Shown here: piece after piece, positions 1 through 8,761 of the stretch
Position numbering within the stretch: position 1 is the first letter of the stretch
How the letters are laid out: each line of letters starts with the position of its first letter
Source of the DNA: Lachnospiraceae bacterium OF09-6
GTDB lineage: Bacteria; Bacillota; Clostridia; Lachnospirales; Lachnospiraceae
Reading direction: 5' to 3'
Assembly (NCBI GenBank): GCA_003435055.1
Contig: QUMM01000010.1
Coordinates: forward strand, 16,568-80,567
Length of the DNA: 64,000 nucleotides
Notes under the pieces: model-generated
What the model was told of the DNA's origin: nothing
What the model saw: the letters and a program-made list of their open reading frames with translations, nothing else
Database searches by the model: none
Made by a program: the position numbers and the translations under genes

Positions 1-1
1 A

Positions 2-154
2 CATAAAGTATTTGCCATGGCAGATGGTACTGACCGGATCGGGCATATCATTGCCTGCACTGAAGATGAAAGCCAGCTGGATGCGTGGATGATGCAGGTA
101 TACCGTTGTATTTGTGTGGATGGTGTGACCCTGGAGGATATATGGAAAAGATAA
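2..154 (+). CDS. C-terminal fragment of an unidentified protein
   Basis: The window opens inside an open frame that ends at a TAA at 152-154 and gives 50 residues ending in GVTLEDIWKR. I do not recognise the family. The next gene starts 13 bases before this stop, so the two are probably translationally coupled. In many bacteria paired EmrE-like proteins follow glycosyltransferase or cell-envelope genes, but nothing visible here proves that for this fragment. Confidence 0.55.
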   Translation, partial: HKVFAMADGTDRIGHIIACTEDESQLDAWMMQVYRCICVDGVTLEDIWKR

Positions 155-492
155 AAAAATACATATTGTTGCATCTGACAGTGATGCTGTTTTCCTTTAC
201 CAGCGTCTATTCAAAAGCAGCGTCCGGCTTCTACAACCGGGAAGGCCTGACCTCCCCGATGTTGTATCTGTTTTTGTTTCTAATGTTGCTGAACTGTGCA
301 TTATATGCAGTGATCTGGCAGAAAGTAATCAAGAAGTTTGAACTGAACGTGGCTTATGCCAACCGTACCGTATACCTGATCTGGTCTCAGATCTGGGCGG
401 TTGTCATTTTCCATGAAAATTTATCGGTGAACAATATCATTGGCATGATCATTGTATTCATCGGAGTACTGGTGGTGGTTGCTCATGAATAA
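142..492 (+). CDS. EmrE/EamA-like small membrane protein, first of a pair
   Basis: This is a 116-residue, very hydrophobic protein with four predicted membrane segments (about residues 7-25, 38-57, 70-90 and 96-114). The last segment has the pattern typical of small multidrug resistance/EamA half-transporters (ENLS, then IIGMIIVFIGVLVVV). I chose the ATG at 142 because GGAGG lies just upstream at 133-137; the open frame continues to an ATG at 85 that has no ribosome site. It overlaps the preceding gene by 13 bases and the next, similar gene by 8 bases. Paired half-size proteins of this kind usually form heterodimers, like ArnE/ArnF flippases of lipid-linked sugars. The substrate cannot be told from the sequence. 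Confidence 0.75.
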   Translation: MEKIKKYILLHLTVMLFSFTSVYSKAASGFYNREGLTSPMLYLFLFLMLLNCALYAVIWQKVIKKFELNVAYANRTVYLIWSQIWAVVIFHENLSVNNIIGMIIVFIGVLVVVAHE

Positions 493-820
493 ATATTTGC
501 TGATTATGTTTATTGCGACCTTTTTTTCAGCATCTTCTCAGATATTGCTGAAGCAAAGCGCAAATCAGACCCATAAAAATGTGATTTTTGAATATCTGAA
601 CTGGCGGGTAATTCTGTCTTATTTCATTTTCTTTGCGGTACTGCTGGTCAATACCTACGCCTATACTCAGGTAGATATGAAGTATGGTGCCGTGATTGAT
701 ACCTGCACCTACGTATTCGTCATGATTCTTTCGGGCGTGATCTTGCATGAAAGTTTCACAAAGTGGAAGCTCATCGGAAACCTGATCATCATTGCGGGAG
801 TCATTGTCTATACACTGTAG
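485..820 (+). CDS. EmrE/EamA-like small membrane protein, second of a pair
   Basis: This is a 111-residue membrane protein with about four hydrophobic helices, beginning MNKYLLIMFIATFFSASSQ. The SSQILLKQSA stretch after helix 1 and the closing LIGNLIIIAGVIVYTL resemble EamA/ArnF-type transporters. The ATG at 485 overlaps the end of the previous gene, so translation is likely coupled. A heterodimeric flippase or exporter with its neighbour is the best reading. An earlier in-frame ATG at 452 would add 11 residues with Trp repeats and lies entirely within the upstream gene, so I reject it. A short repeated sequence starts directly after the stop codon. Confidence 0.75.
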   Translation: MNKYLLIMFIATFFSASSQILLKQSANQTHKNVIFEYLNWRVILSYFIFFAVLLVNTYAYTQVDMKYGAVIDTCTYVFVMILSGVILHESFTKWKLIGNLIIIAGVIVYTL

Positions 821-855
821 GCCACTGGGGACGTAAGTTTCTTGGCTCTGTCCCT
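821..855 (+). repeat. Short post-stop repeat, copy 1 (CCACTGGGGACG type)
   Basis: Directly behind the TAG stop of the preceding gene lies GCCACTGGGGACG followed by a T-rich stretch and GGCTCTGTCCC. Similar sequence follows the stop codons at 41854 and 51158. GGGAC at the left and GTCCC at the right could pair. Confidence 0.5.
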
Positions 856-881
856 TAATGTTTTTAAGGAAGGAAAAAGTT

Positions 882-2054
882 ATGGAAGAGAGAAAAAGCA
901 AGAGTGCCAGCGCAGTCTGTTCCTATGCAAAAAAATGTGGAGGCTGCCAGTACCAGGGCATGGAATATGCTGCTCAGTTGAAGAAAAAGCAGAAGGAAAT
1001 GAACAAGCTTCTGAAGGATTTTGGACATACAGAGCCAATCGTTGGCATGAAAGATCCACTTCACTACCGCAATAAGGTACATGCGGTATTTGGCCGCACC
1101 AGAAAAGGAGAGATTGTGTCCGGTACTTATGAAGCCGGAACCCATAAGATCGTAAATATTGATGAATGCATAATCGAAGATCAGATTTCCCAGTCCATTA
1201 TCCACACCATTCGTGGACTGCTGAAATCTTTCAAGATTAAAACATATGATGAAGATACCGGGTATGGATTGCTTCGTCACGTGCTGGTACGCCGTGGTTT
1301 TGCTACCGGACAGGTTATGGTGGTGCTGGTGCTGGCTTCTCCGATTCTTCCATCTAAGAATAATTTTGTAAAAGCACTGCGCAAAGAGCACCCGGAGATA
1401 TCTACGGTTGTGCTGAATGTGAATGATAAGAAAACCAGCATGGTGCTGGGAGAGCGCGATATTGTACTTTATGGAAAAGGCTATATCGAAGATATTCTCT
1501 GTGGCTGCCGGTTCCGTATCTCACCCCAGTCCTTCTATCAGGTGAATCCGGTGCAGACGGAGCGCCTGTATCAGACCGCCATGGACTATGCAGGACTGAC
1601 TGGAAAAGAGAGGGTGATTGATGCCTACTGTGGTATCGGTACCATCGGTATGGTGGCTGCCGGACGGGCAAAAGAAGTCATTGGTGTGGAACTGAACCGT
1701 AATGCCGTGCGGGATGCCCGAATCAATGCCAAACTCAATCAGATCAAAAACATTCACTTTTATGAAGATGATGCAGGCAAATTCATGGTTGCCATGGCAG
1801 AAGCAGGCGAGAAAGTGGATGTAGTATTTATGGATCCACCGAGAAACGGAAGTGATGAAGCATTTCTCTCTTCTGTGGTGCGTCTGCAGCCACAGCGGAT
1901 CGTCTATGTATCCTGTGGACCGGATACCCTGGCACGAGATATGAAATACTTAACGACACATGGCTATGCCGTGAAAAAAATGCAGCCGGTGGATATGTTT
2001 GGATTCACACAGCATGTGGAAGTTGTTTGTGGCCTACAAAGGACGAAGAGGTAG
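882..2054 (+). CDS. rlmD: 23S rRNA (uracil-5-)-methyltransferase, RlmD/RlmCD family
   Basis: This enzyme would transfer a methyl group from S-adenosylmethionine to C5 of a uridine in 23S rRNA. Visible signatures, in order: an iron-sulfur motif CSYAKKCGGC (about residues 13-22), with a likely fourth ligand in IDEC (about 97); the SAM-binding DAYCGIGTIG (about 245); MDPPRNG (about 317); and the catalytic cysteine in VSCGPDTLARD (about 345). The protein is 390 residues and begins almost at the cysteine motif, so the N-terminal TRAM domain found in many relatives (about 450 residues) is missing. I chose the ATG at 882 because AAGGAAGG lies 8 bases upstream. Which uridine is modified cannot be read from the sequence. 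Confidence 0.9.
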   Translation: MEERKSKSASAVCSYAKKCGGCQYQGMEYAAQLKKKQKEMNKLLKDFGHTEPIVGMKDPLHYRNKVHAVFGRTRKGEIVSGTYEAGTHKIVNIDECIIEDQISQSIIHTIRGLLKSFKIKTYDEDTGYGLLRHVLVRRGFATGQVMVVLVLASPILPSKNNFVKALRKEHPEISTVVLNVNDKKTSMVLGERDIVLYGKGYIEDILCGCRFRISPQSFYQVNPVQTERLYQTAMDYAGLTGKERVIDAYCGIGTIGMVAAGRAKEVIGVELNRNAVRDARINAKLNQIKNIHFYEDDAGKFMVAMAEAGEKVDVVFMDPPRNGSDEAFLSSVVRLQPQRIVYVSCGPDTLARDMKYLTTHGYAVKKMQPVDMFGFTQHVEVVCGLQRTKR

Positions 2055-2244
2055 AAGTCCTGTTTTACAGCAGTAACAAAAAATCGAAAATATAGAAAAA
2101 TATAGAAATCGGATGAAGTTTTAACGATTTTGCTTTTTAACGTGCGGATTTTGCAAAAAACGAAAATAAGCAAAAAAATCTGTTACAATACATAAACACT
2201 CAAAATTGATGTCGAAAAATGTCGATTTATGAGGAATGAAGAAA

Positions 2245-2808
2245 ATGGCGAAGGGAACGAAGTATTGTAACATGAAGACGCAGGCGCTAACGACAACATT
2301 TGCAGAGAATCAGAAAAAGAAAAGACAGAGAAAGTACCGGATGAAAAAACGGCTGACTCTGATAATTGTGTTTGGAATTTTGGTGGAATGCAGTATTTAT
2401 CTGCTGATCTCAAAGCAGGCTGGAGAGAATCAACTGTGGATGCCTTTTGGGTATGGCGCAGCCAATGTGCTGTCCGGCAGTATGGAACCTGCTTTTTCGG
2501 CTGGAACACTGTTAATTATAAAAGAAGAAAAAGAGACTAAGCCAGGCGAGATTGTCGTTTATCAGGCAGAGGAAGAACTGATTGTACACAGAGTAATATC
2601 CGTTGAGGGAGATATCATAGTGACGAAAGGTGATGCTAACACAGTATGCGACAGACCATTTCGAAGTGATGCCTTGAAAGGCAGGGTGATTGCCTGGATT
2701 CCACATGTCGGAGCAATTGCCAATATACTGGAAAATGTGGCGCTTCTGCTGATGGCATTGATATTGGTGACTGTAGTAGTACGCAGAATCAGAAATAAAG
2801 AAATATAA
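2245..2808 (+). CDS. sipW: Signal peptidase I, SipW/S26B type
   Basis: This membrane serine protease removes signal peptides from exported proteins. After a basic N-terminus there is a membrane helix (about residues 37-56), then the catalytic Ser79 in the motif SGSMEP. VHRV follows with His115, which replaces the lysine of ordinary bacterial signal peptidases and marks the SipW/ER class. A second helix (about 160-180) anchors the C-terminus. GAGGA at 2231-2235 fits the ATG at 2245 better than the ATG at 2236. In Bacillus, SipW processes biofilm and camelysin-type proteins. No such substrate gene is adjacent here, so the client is unknown. A strong bidirectional terminator follows. Confidence 0.88.
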   Translation: MAKGTKYCNMKTQALTTTFAENQKKKRQRKYRMKKRLTLIIVFGILVECSIYLLISKQAGENQLWMPFGYGAANVLSGSMEPAFSAGTLLIIKEEKETKPGEIVVYQAEEELIVHRVISVEGDIIVTKGDANTVCDRPFRSDALKGRVIAWIPHVGAIANILENVALLLMALILVTVVVRRIRNKEI

Positions 2809-2848
2809 AATGACCGGCTGGGAATGTTCATCCCGGCCGTCATTTTAT
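2807..2848. terminator. Bidirectional rho-independent terminator
   Basis: AAAATGACCGGCTGGGA pairs with TCCCGGCCGTCATTTT around a short loop. The A-rich and T-rich flanks let it serve both the signal peptidase gene (+) and the converging gene on the minus strand. Confidence 0.85.
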
Positions 2849-2852
2849 ACGT

Positions 2853-3352
2853 TTATTTTTTCTTTTTGGATTTTGCAGATGCATTGGCAGCTGCTTCTTT
2901 ATTAAGAGTATCCTGTGCTTTATTGCGTAACTTTGCGAAAAAGCCTTTCTTCTTCACAGGCTGCTCCAGCGGACCTCTTACTCCACGGACATCTGTAATG
3001 TAAATGCCACTTACAGTAGCTTTTACTTCCTTCTTCACTGGGATGACATCGAATACCTTTGCGTCTGCAACCAGCGTCATGATTCTTGGACCAACTTTTG
3101 CTTTCACAATCGGAAGCTTGGAACGTCTCATAAGCTTTGGAGTCTGGTCAATGACCATCTGAGGGAGTCCGGAATCTTTTAAACGTAACATCTTCTTATC
3201 AATTACCAGCATGGAAACGGTCTGTTTTACAGCTTCCATCTGTTCCATCTGCTCGGTCTGCTTCTTCTGGCTTTTCTGCCAAAATAGTACAGAACACCGA
3301 GAACAATCACTAAAATGACAAGAATAATAATTAATACGTTAAGAAATGTCAT
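2853..3352 (-). CDS. Conserved small membrane protein, frame broken by a one-base gap
   Basis: As written, an ATG at 3352 (with AGGAGG upstream) opens a frame with a single membrane helix, MTFLNVLIIILVILVIV. It runs into a stop soon after, while the rest of the protein continues in another frame from about 3280 down to 2853. Adding one base to the AAAA run at 3281-3284 joins them into a 166-residue protein: an N-terminal helix, a Gln/Glu-rich stretch, a soluble domain containing SGIYITDVRGVRGP, and a Lys-rich tail. The layout (one helix, basic tail) recalls YajC-like proteins, but I cannot assign a family. The break is probably an assembly indel. It converges on the signal peptidase gene. Confidence 0.7.
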
Positions 3353-3487
3353 TTTTCTCCTCCTCTGAATTCGCTTTTTTTATTCTAACATTCTTTTTTC
3401 AAAAGTGCAATAATCTTTCCGATTGTTTTTTGGGTAAACTTATGATAAAGTAAAAAAGAATATGTTTTTATGAAGGGATGAATGCTT

Positions 3488-5068
3488 ATGGGGTATGAAG
3501 AAGAAGATACACAAGCACGAGCGGCCAGGCGAAAAAAGCGTAAAAGACGACAAAGGACAATGGGATTCCTGATCCTTTTTCTGATGATACTGGTGATAGC
3601 CGGTGCGATTTGTTTTGTGATTCTGGGGAATGACGGAGATAATCTGAAACTTGTAAAGAATAGATTAGGAACCGTCGGTGAGACTGCCTCCGGCTGGATA
3701 CAGTCAGTCAGGGACTCATTGCCGGATGGAGTAAAAGAAAAGCTTCCAGCCGGATGGTTTGAGACGGAGACTGAGAGCGAAACAGAGACAGAGACTCAGA
3801 GCGAGACTGAGACAGAAGATCATTCGGATGAAGAAACAGCACAGTTGATTGCTCAGGCAGACAGTATGGCAGTTTCTTATGATTATGATGGAGCAGCGGA
3901 GCTTTTGAAAGCTTCTCCTCTATATGCAGTGAGAACAGACCTTCAGCAGAAAGTGACTGATTATGAGGCACAGAAAGCAGCCTGCGTGGCCATCACACCA
4001 GAAGAAGTGACTCATATTTTCTATCATACACTGGTAGTGGATCCGTCAAAGGCATTTAATCCAGATCTGGATGGATACGCCGGATGGCAGCAGTGGATGA
4101 CGACAGTTTCTGAGTTTGATGAGATTACCCAGGAGATGTACGACAGAGGATATGTACTGGTCAGCATTCATGATCTGATCAATAAAAAGACCAACGAAGA
4201 TGGCAGCGTAACCATAGAACCGAATACCATTTATCTTCCGGAAGGAAAGAAGGCATTTGTACTTTCGCTGGATGATCTCAGTTATTATCATACGTATGAC
4301 AACCATGGCGTGGCATCGAAGATTGTGCTGGATGAGAATGGCAAGCCTACCTGCGAATATGTTCAGGATGATGGTACGGTAGTGACCGGAGCTTATGATG
4401 CAGTGCCAAGACTGGATGCTTTCATGGAAGAACATCCGGATGGCTGTTATAAAGGTGCGAGAGGCATCATTGCCCTTACTGGATATAATGGCATTTTGGG
4501 ATATCGTACCGATGGAACCTACAGTAAAGACCACAATACCAATTCTGATGTATATTATCAGGACGATCTGCAGTCAGAATGGCTGGCCAAACATCCAGAC
4601 TTCAACTGGGAGAAGGAATGTGCAGATGCCAGAGCAGTTGCAGATGCTATGAAGGCTGATGGATGGGAGTTCGCAAGTCATACCTGGGGACATAAGAATG
4701 TAGGCGAGACAGATTATGACGATCTGGTAAGAGATACAGAGAGATGGTTTGAATATGTTTCCCCGTTGATTGGTGAGACGGATGTCATTATTTTTGCTCA
4801 CGGTGCAGACATTGCGTCGAATGGCTACACCAGTGACAATGCAAAGTACGAATATTTTAAGAGTAAAGGATTTGATATTTACTGCCCGGTGGACTCTGAA
4901 CCTTATACAACAACTGTAACATCAGAGTATCTGCATCAGGGCAGACGGAATCTGGATGGGTATCGGATTTATAATGACGCGATATCAGAAAATCCAATGG
5001 CAGCAGATCTGTTTGATGCCAGTAAAGTATTGGATCCAGACAGACCACTTCCGGTACCGGATCTGTAA
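3488..5068 (+). CDS. Membrane-anchored polysaccharide deacetylase-like protein with Glu/Ser/Thr linker
   Basis: This is a 526-residue protein: a strongly basic cytoplasmic tail, a membrane helix (about residues 26-48), an extracellular linker with repeated ETESETE (about 95-115), a helical region, and a C-terminal NodB-like domain. The domain shows an Asp-Asp motif in LSLDDL and SHTWGH, which matches the metal-binding HxxxH of polysaccharide deacetylases. The catalytic domain is unusually divergent and has a long insert between the two motifs. It would act on cell-wall or capsular glycans outside the membrane. GGG at 3475-3477 fits the ATG at 3488 slightly better than the ATG at 3482. The next gene shares the acidic repeat. 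Confidence 0.75.
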   Translation: MGYEEEDTQARAARRKKRKRRQRTMGFLILFLMILVIAGAICFVILGNDGDNLKLVKNRLGTVGETASGWIQSVRDSLPDGVKEKLPAGWFETETESETETETQSETETEDHSDEETAQLIAQADSMAVSYDYDGAAELLKASPLYAVRTDLQQKVTDYEAQKAACVAITPEEVTHIFYHTLVVDPSKAFNPDLDGYAGWQQWMTTVSEFDEITQEMYDRGYVLVSIHDLINKKTNEDGSVTIEPNTIYLPEGKKAFVLSLDDLSYYHTYDNHGVASKIVLDENGKPTCEYVQDDGTVVTGAYDAVPRLDAFMEEHPDGCYKGARGIIALTGYNGILGYRTDGTYSKDHNTNSDVYYQDDLQSEWLAKHPDFNWEKECADARAVADAMKADGWEFASHTWGHKNVGETDYDDLVRDTERWFEYVSPLIGETDVIIFAHGADIASNGYTSDNAKYEYFKSKGFDIYCPVDSEPYTTTVTSEYLHQGRRNLDGYRIYNDAISENPMAADLFDASKVLDPDRPLPVPDL

Positions 5069-5171
5069 GAAAAAGAGTCTGGGCGGACAGTCAGATGTTG
5101 ATGTGATGAGGCAAAGCCTTTTGCATAAAGAGGGAATATCTTGAAAGTGTGGAAGAAAAGAGGATAGGATC

Positions 5172-6802
5172 ATGAAAAGAAAAGCAGTAGCAGCACTGCT
5201 GGCTTGCGTAGCACTGGCAGCGACAGGATGCGGAAGCAGTGAAAAAGAAACAGAAAAAGCAACAGAAAAAGTAACAACAGAAGCAGCAACAGAAGCAGCA
5301 ACAACAGAAGCTGCGTCTGAGACTGAAACTGAGAGTGAAAGTGAAGCAGCGACCACAGAAGCGGAATCTGAAAGCGAAACCGAAAGCGAAAGTGAAGCAG
5401 CGACTACAGAAGCAGAATCTGAATCAGAAGAAGCAGCAGAGCTAAAGACAGGAAAAGCAGCAGCTGAGAGTGAAACCGAGAGCGAAAGCGAGACTGCATC
5501 AGAGACTGAAACAGAAAGCGAAAGCGAGACTGCATCAGAGACCGAAACAGAAAGCGAAAGTGAGACTGCATCAGAGACCGAAACAGAGAGTGAAAGTGAG
5601 AACGCCTCTGAAACAGAAACCGGATCAGAAGCAGAGTCCGAGACTGGCAGTGAAGAAGAATCTGAAACAGAGACAGAGTTCAATGTGGCAGATATTCCAG
5701 AATATGATGCAAGTGAGTATGTACCCTTGGTGAATACAAAGACCTGACAGTAGAAGTTACACCAGTAGAGGTTACTGATGAGCAGGTAATGGACAAGATT
5801 GCATCTGAGACAAAACAGACCCTGACAGAAGGTACTGTAGAGTCAGGTGATACCGTTAATATTGATTATGTCGGCAAGATCGACGGAGAAGAATTCGATG
5901 GCGGAAGTGCAGAAGGATATGATCTGGAGATCGGTTCCTGCACATTCATCGACGGATTTGAAGATGGTATTATCGGTATGCAGGTTGGTAACACGAAGGA
6001 TCTGGAACTGAAGTTCCCAGAGGATTATCACAGCACCGATCTGGCTGGTAAAGATGTTGTATTTACGGTAACTGTAAATTCCATCGCCCGTGTACCGGAA
6101 CTGACTGATGAAGTGGCAGACAGCGTAGTAGAAGGAATGACAGCAGAAGCATATCAGGAGAGTGTTCGCCAGGACCTGGAAGATCAGGCAAAGGAATCTC
6201 AGAAAACGGAAGCTGAGCAGAAGCTTCTTCAGGCAGTATATGAGAACGCAACAATAGATGGATATCCGGAAGAAAATCTGCAGTATACGATCAAGCGTGC
6301 AAAGGATTACTATGAATGGCTGGCCAGCATGTATGGTATGTCACTGGATGATTATCTGAAAAATTACGGAATGACTCAGGACGAATTTAATGAACAGATT
6401 CAGCCGGTTGCAGAGGAAGCACTTGGTGAAGAGATGACTTTACTGGCTATCGCCAAAGAGGAGAACATCGAAGTATCTGATGAAGAATACGAAGCCGGAC
6501 TGGCAAGATATGCAGAAGCACAGGGTATGGACGATCCATCCAAGCTGGAAGAAGCATATGGTGAGAACTATATCAAGAACAGTCTGCTTCAGGAAAAGGT
6601 TCTGGAATTCTTATATGAGAACGCAACGATCGAAGAAGTAGCAGAAACTGAAGAAGAATCTGAGAGTGAGTCTGAGACAGAAGCAGCATCAGAGGTGGCA
6701 TCTGAAGAAGAAACTGAGACAGAGACCACATCTGAAACAGAGACAGAGAGCGAAAGTGAGACAGCATCTGAAACGGAGACAGAATCTGAAACAGAAGCAT
6801 AA
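5172..6802 (+). CDS. Secreted FKBP/trigger-factor-like peptidyl-prolyl isomerase lipoprotein, frame broken by one base
   Basis: The protein starts with a lipoprotein signal peptide (MKRKAVAALLACVALAATGC; the Cys at about residue 20 would be lipidated). A long Glu/Ser/Thr/Ala-rich linker follows. Next comes EYVPLGEYKDL, an FKBP domain (GDTVNIDYVGKIDGEEFDGG, with FIDGFEDGIIGM), a trigger-factor-like helical C-domain, and a second acidic tail. As written the frame stops at 5747, and the FKBP part continues in another frame. Restoring one C in the CCC at 5724-5726 gives one 543-residue protein, so I treat it as one gene. It is probably an extracytoplasmic foldase, analogous in role to PrsA. The linkers contain a true 36-bp DNA tandem repeat (5490-5597). 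Confidence 0.8.
5490..5597 (+). repeat. Three tandem 36-bp repeats inside the lipoprotein linker
   Basis: Three consecutive 36-base units start at 5490, 5526 and 5562. Each begins GAGACTGCATCAGAGAC and encodes ETASETETESES. The copies differ by only a few silent changes. The unit length keeps the reading frame, so copy-number change would alter linker length. Confidence 0.85.
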
Positions 6803-6829
6803 ATGAATAGTTGCAATAGGATTTTAAAT

Positions 6830-6862
6830 TGCCTGTAAAGACTTCCTTTACAGGCAGTTTTA
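6830..6862 (+). terminator. Rho-independent terminator after the FKBP lipoprotein
   Basis: TGCCTGTAAAG and CTTTACAGGCA form an 11-bp stem with a 5-base loop, followed by GTTTTA. Confidence 0.85.
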
Positions 6863-6876
6863 CTATGTGGTATCAT
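6847..6876 (+). promoter_or_regulatory. Possible promoter for pyrF-pyrE
   Basis: TTTACA (6847-6852) and TATCAT (6871-6876) lie 18 bases apart, about 80 bases before pyrF. The -35 overlaps the preceding terminator, so this is only a candidate. Confidence 0.4.
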
Positions 6877-6953
6877 AAACAAAGAATCGGGATTCATTAA
6901 AAAATATCCGATAGAGAAGAACAGATATCAAAAGAGGAAAATGGAGGCACAGC

Positions 6954-7880
6954 ATGATTCAGAAACTGATCAGTAATATTCAGAAAACCAAGGCACCAAT
7001 CGTAGTAGGATTAGATCCTATGATGAATTATATTCCGCAGCAGGTAAAAGAGAAGGCATTTCAGGAATTCGGAGAGACACTGGAAGGCGCCGCAGAAGCT
7101 ATCTGGCAGTATAATAAGGAGATCGTGGATTGCACCTGTGATCTGATTCCGGCGGTGAAGCCACAGATCGCCATGTATGAGCAGTTTGGAATCGAAGGAA
7201 TGAAGGCTTTCAAGAAGACTGTTGATTACTGCAAGTCTAAGGGACTGGTGGTAATCGGAGATGTAAAGCGTGGAGATATCGGATCTACATCAGCTGCCTA
7301 TGCAACCGGACATCTGGGAAAGGTACAGGTAGGAAGTAAGACCTACAGTGCTTTTGATGAGGATTTCGCTACCGTGAATCCATATCTGGGATCTGACGGC
7401 ATCAAGCCATTTATGGAAGTCTGCAAGGAAGAAAAGAAGGGTTTATTTATTCTGGTAAAGACCTCCAATCCATCCAGTGGAGAATTCCAGGATCAGCTGA
7501 TAGATGGCAAACCACTGTATGAACTGGTTGGAGAAAAGGTCGCACAGTGGGGCGAAGAATGTATGGGTGAACAGTACAGCTATATCGGTGCTGTCGTAGG
7601 GGCTACTTATCCTGAGATGGGAAAAGTACTGCGTAAAGTAATGCCGAAGTCTTATATTCTGGTTCCTGGCTATGGTGCACAGGGAGGAAAAGGTGCGGAT
7701 CTGGTGCATTTCTTTAATGAAGATGGATTGGGCGCAATTGTGAACTCATCCAGAGGTATCATTGCTGCATACAAGCAGGAAAAATATGCAAAGTTCGGAG
7801 CAGAACACTTTGGAGAAGCAAGCCGTGCAGCGGTAGAAGATATGGTGGCAGATATTAATCAGGCGTTGGAGAACAGATAG
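6954..7880 (+). CDS. pyrF: Orotidine 5'-phosphate decarboxylase, long (type 2) form
   Basis: This enzyme catalyses the last step of UMP synthesis, the decarboxylation of OMP. The signature DVKRGDIGSTS (about residues 102-112) carries the catalytic Asp-Lys-Asp set, VVGLDP lies near the N-terminus, and the phosphate-binding region VPGYGAQGG lies near residue 240. At 308 residues it is the longer type 2 form rather than the 230-residue Bacillus form. A GGAGG ribosome site precedes the ATG. pyrE follows after 20 bases, so the two form an operon for the last two de novo pyrimidine steps. No PyrR-type leader or other pyr gene is visible here. Confidence 0.95.
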   Translation: MIQKLISNIQKTKAPIVVGLDPMMNYIPQQVKEKAFQEFGETLEGAAEAIWQYNKEIVDCTCDLIPAVKPQIAMYEQFGIEGMKAFKKTVDYCKSKGLVVIGDVKRGDIGSTSAAYATGHLGKVQVGSKTYSAFDEDFATVNPYLGSDGIKPFMEVCKEEKKGLFILVKTSNPSSGEFQDQLIDGKPLYELVGEKVAQWGEECMGEQYSYIGAVVGATYPEMGKVLRKVMPKSYILVPGYGAQGGKGADLVHFFNEDGLGAIVNSSRGIIAAYKQEKYAKFGAEHFGEASRAAVEDMVADINQALENR

Positions 7881-7900
7881 GAAAAGAGGAGTATAAGAAG

Positions 7901-8578
7901 ATGGAACAGTATAAGCAGGAATTTATTGAGTTTATGGTGGACAGCCAGGTATTAAAGTTTGGAGAATTTACATTAAAGAGCGGAAGAAAGTCTCCATTTT
8001 TCATGAATGCAGGGGCCTATGTGACTGGTACACAGCTGCGTAAGCTGGGCGAATATTATGCCAAAGCGATTCATGACAATTACGGACTGGACTTTGATGT
8101 CCTGTTTGGACCGGCTTATAAAGGAATTCCACTGAGCGTGGCCACTACAATGGCAATCAGTGAACTTTACGGAAAAGATATCCGTTACTGCTCAAACAGA
8201 AAAGAAGTAAAAGATCATGGGGATACCGGAATCCTTCTCGGAAGCAAGTTAAAAGATGGCGACAAAGTAGTGATTATTGAGGATGTAACCACATCCGGTA
8301 AGTCTATTGAAGAGACATTCCCGATTTTAAAAGAGCAGGCAGATGTGGAGATAAAAGGCCTGATGGTATCTCTGAACCGTATGGAAATCGGAAAAGGCGG
8401 AGTAAAGAGCGCACTGGATGAGATTCAGGAGAAGTATGGTTTCCCGGCACATGCGATCGTTACTATGGAAGAGGTAGTAGAGAGACTTTATAATCAGGAA
8501 TGTCAGGGAAAGATTGTGATTGATGACAGTATAAAAGCAGCCATTGATTCATATTATGAACAATATGGAGCAAAATAG
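7901..8578 (+). CDS. pyrE: Orotate phosphoribosyltransferase
   Basis: This enzyme joins orotate to PRPP to give OMP, which the upstream pyrF product then decarboxylates. The PRPP-binding loop is clear: VVIIEDVTTSGKS (about residues 122-134). FGPAYKGIPL (about 69) is the usual substrate loop. The length of 225 residues is normal. A ribosome site (AAGAGGAG) precedes the ATG at 7901. The C-terminus includes the usual family tail ending in an Ala-Lys. The gene is followed by a small membrane protein gene 17 bases later, so transcription may continue. Confidence 0.95.
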   Translation: MEQYKQEFIEFMVDSQVLKFGEFTLKSGRKSPFFMNAGAYVTGTQLRKLGEYYAKAIHDNYGLDFDVLFGPAYKGIPLSVATTMAISELYGKDIRYCSNRKEVKDHGDTGILLGSKLKDGDKVVIIEDVTTSGKSIEETFPILKEQADVEIKGLMVSLNRMEIGKGGVKSALDEIQEKYGFPAHAIVTMEEVVERLYNQECQGKIVIDDSIKAAIDSYYEQYGAK

Positions 8579-8595
8579 AAAAAGGAGGCTTGCAT

Positions 8596-8748
8596 ATGAA
8601 TGAAAAAGTATATCGCAGCATGAGTCTGGCAGGCGCCTGCAATATTGCAGTTGGAATCGTGATTCTGGTTGTAGGGATTGCAGCAGGAGTGATGGCCATT
8701 GTATCCGGAGCAGGACTTCTGAAAACGAAGAAGAATATCATGTTCTAG
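8596..8748 (+). CDS. 50-residue single-span membrane protein
   Basis: An AAAGGAGG ribosome site at 8581-8588 precedes an ATG at 8596, which opens a 50-residue frame (MNEKVYRSMSLAGACNIAVG at the start, KTKKNIMF at the end). One long Gly/Ile/Val-rich helix crosses the membrane, with a positive C-terminal tail. It is tightly packed between pyrE and a VanZ-like gene (13 bases). The strong ribosome site, packing and helix support a real gene. I do not recognise a characterised family and can assign no function. Confidence 0.7.
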   Translation: MNEKVYRSMSLAGACNIAVGIVILVVGIAAGVMAIVSGAGLLKTKKNIMF

Positions 8749-8761
8749 CAGAGGGTGCAGC

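Noticed and set aside
4985..5683. Ser/Val-rich repetitive frame on the minus strand
   Set aside because: It is the complement of the Glu/Ser/Thr linker repeats and has no start site.
5280..5690. Possible CRISPR-like repeat array
   Set aside because: The repeats are contiguous coding repeats of 36 bp without spacers, inside a lipoprotein frame.
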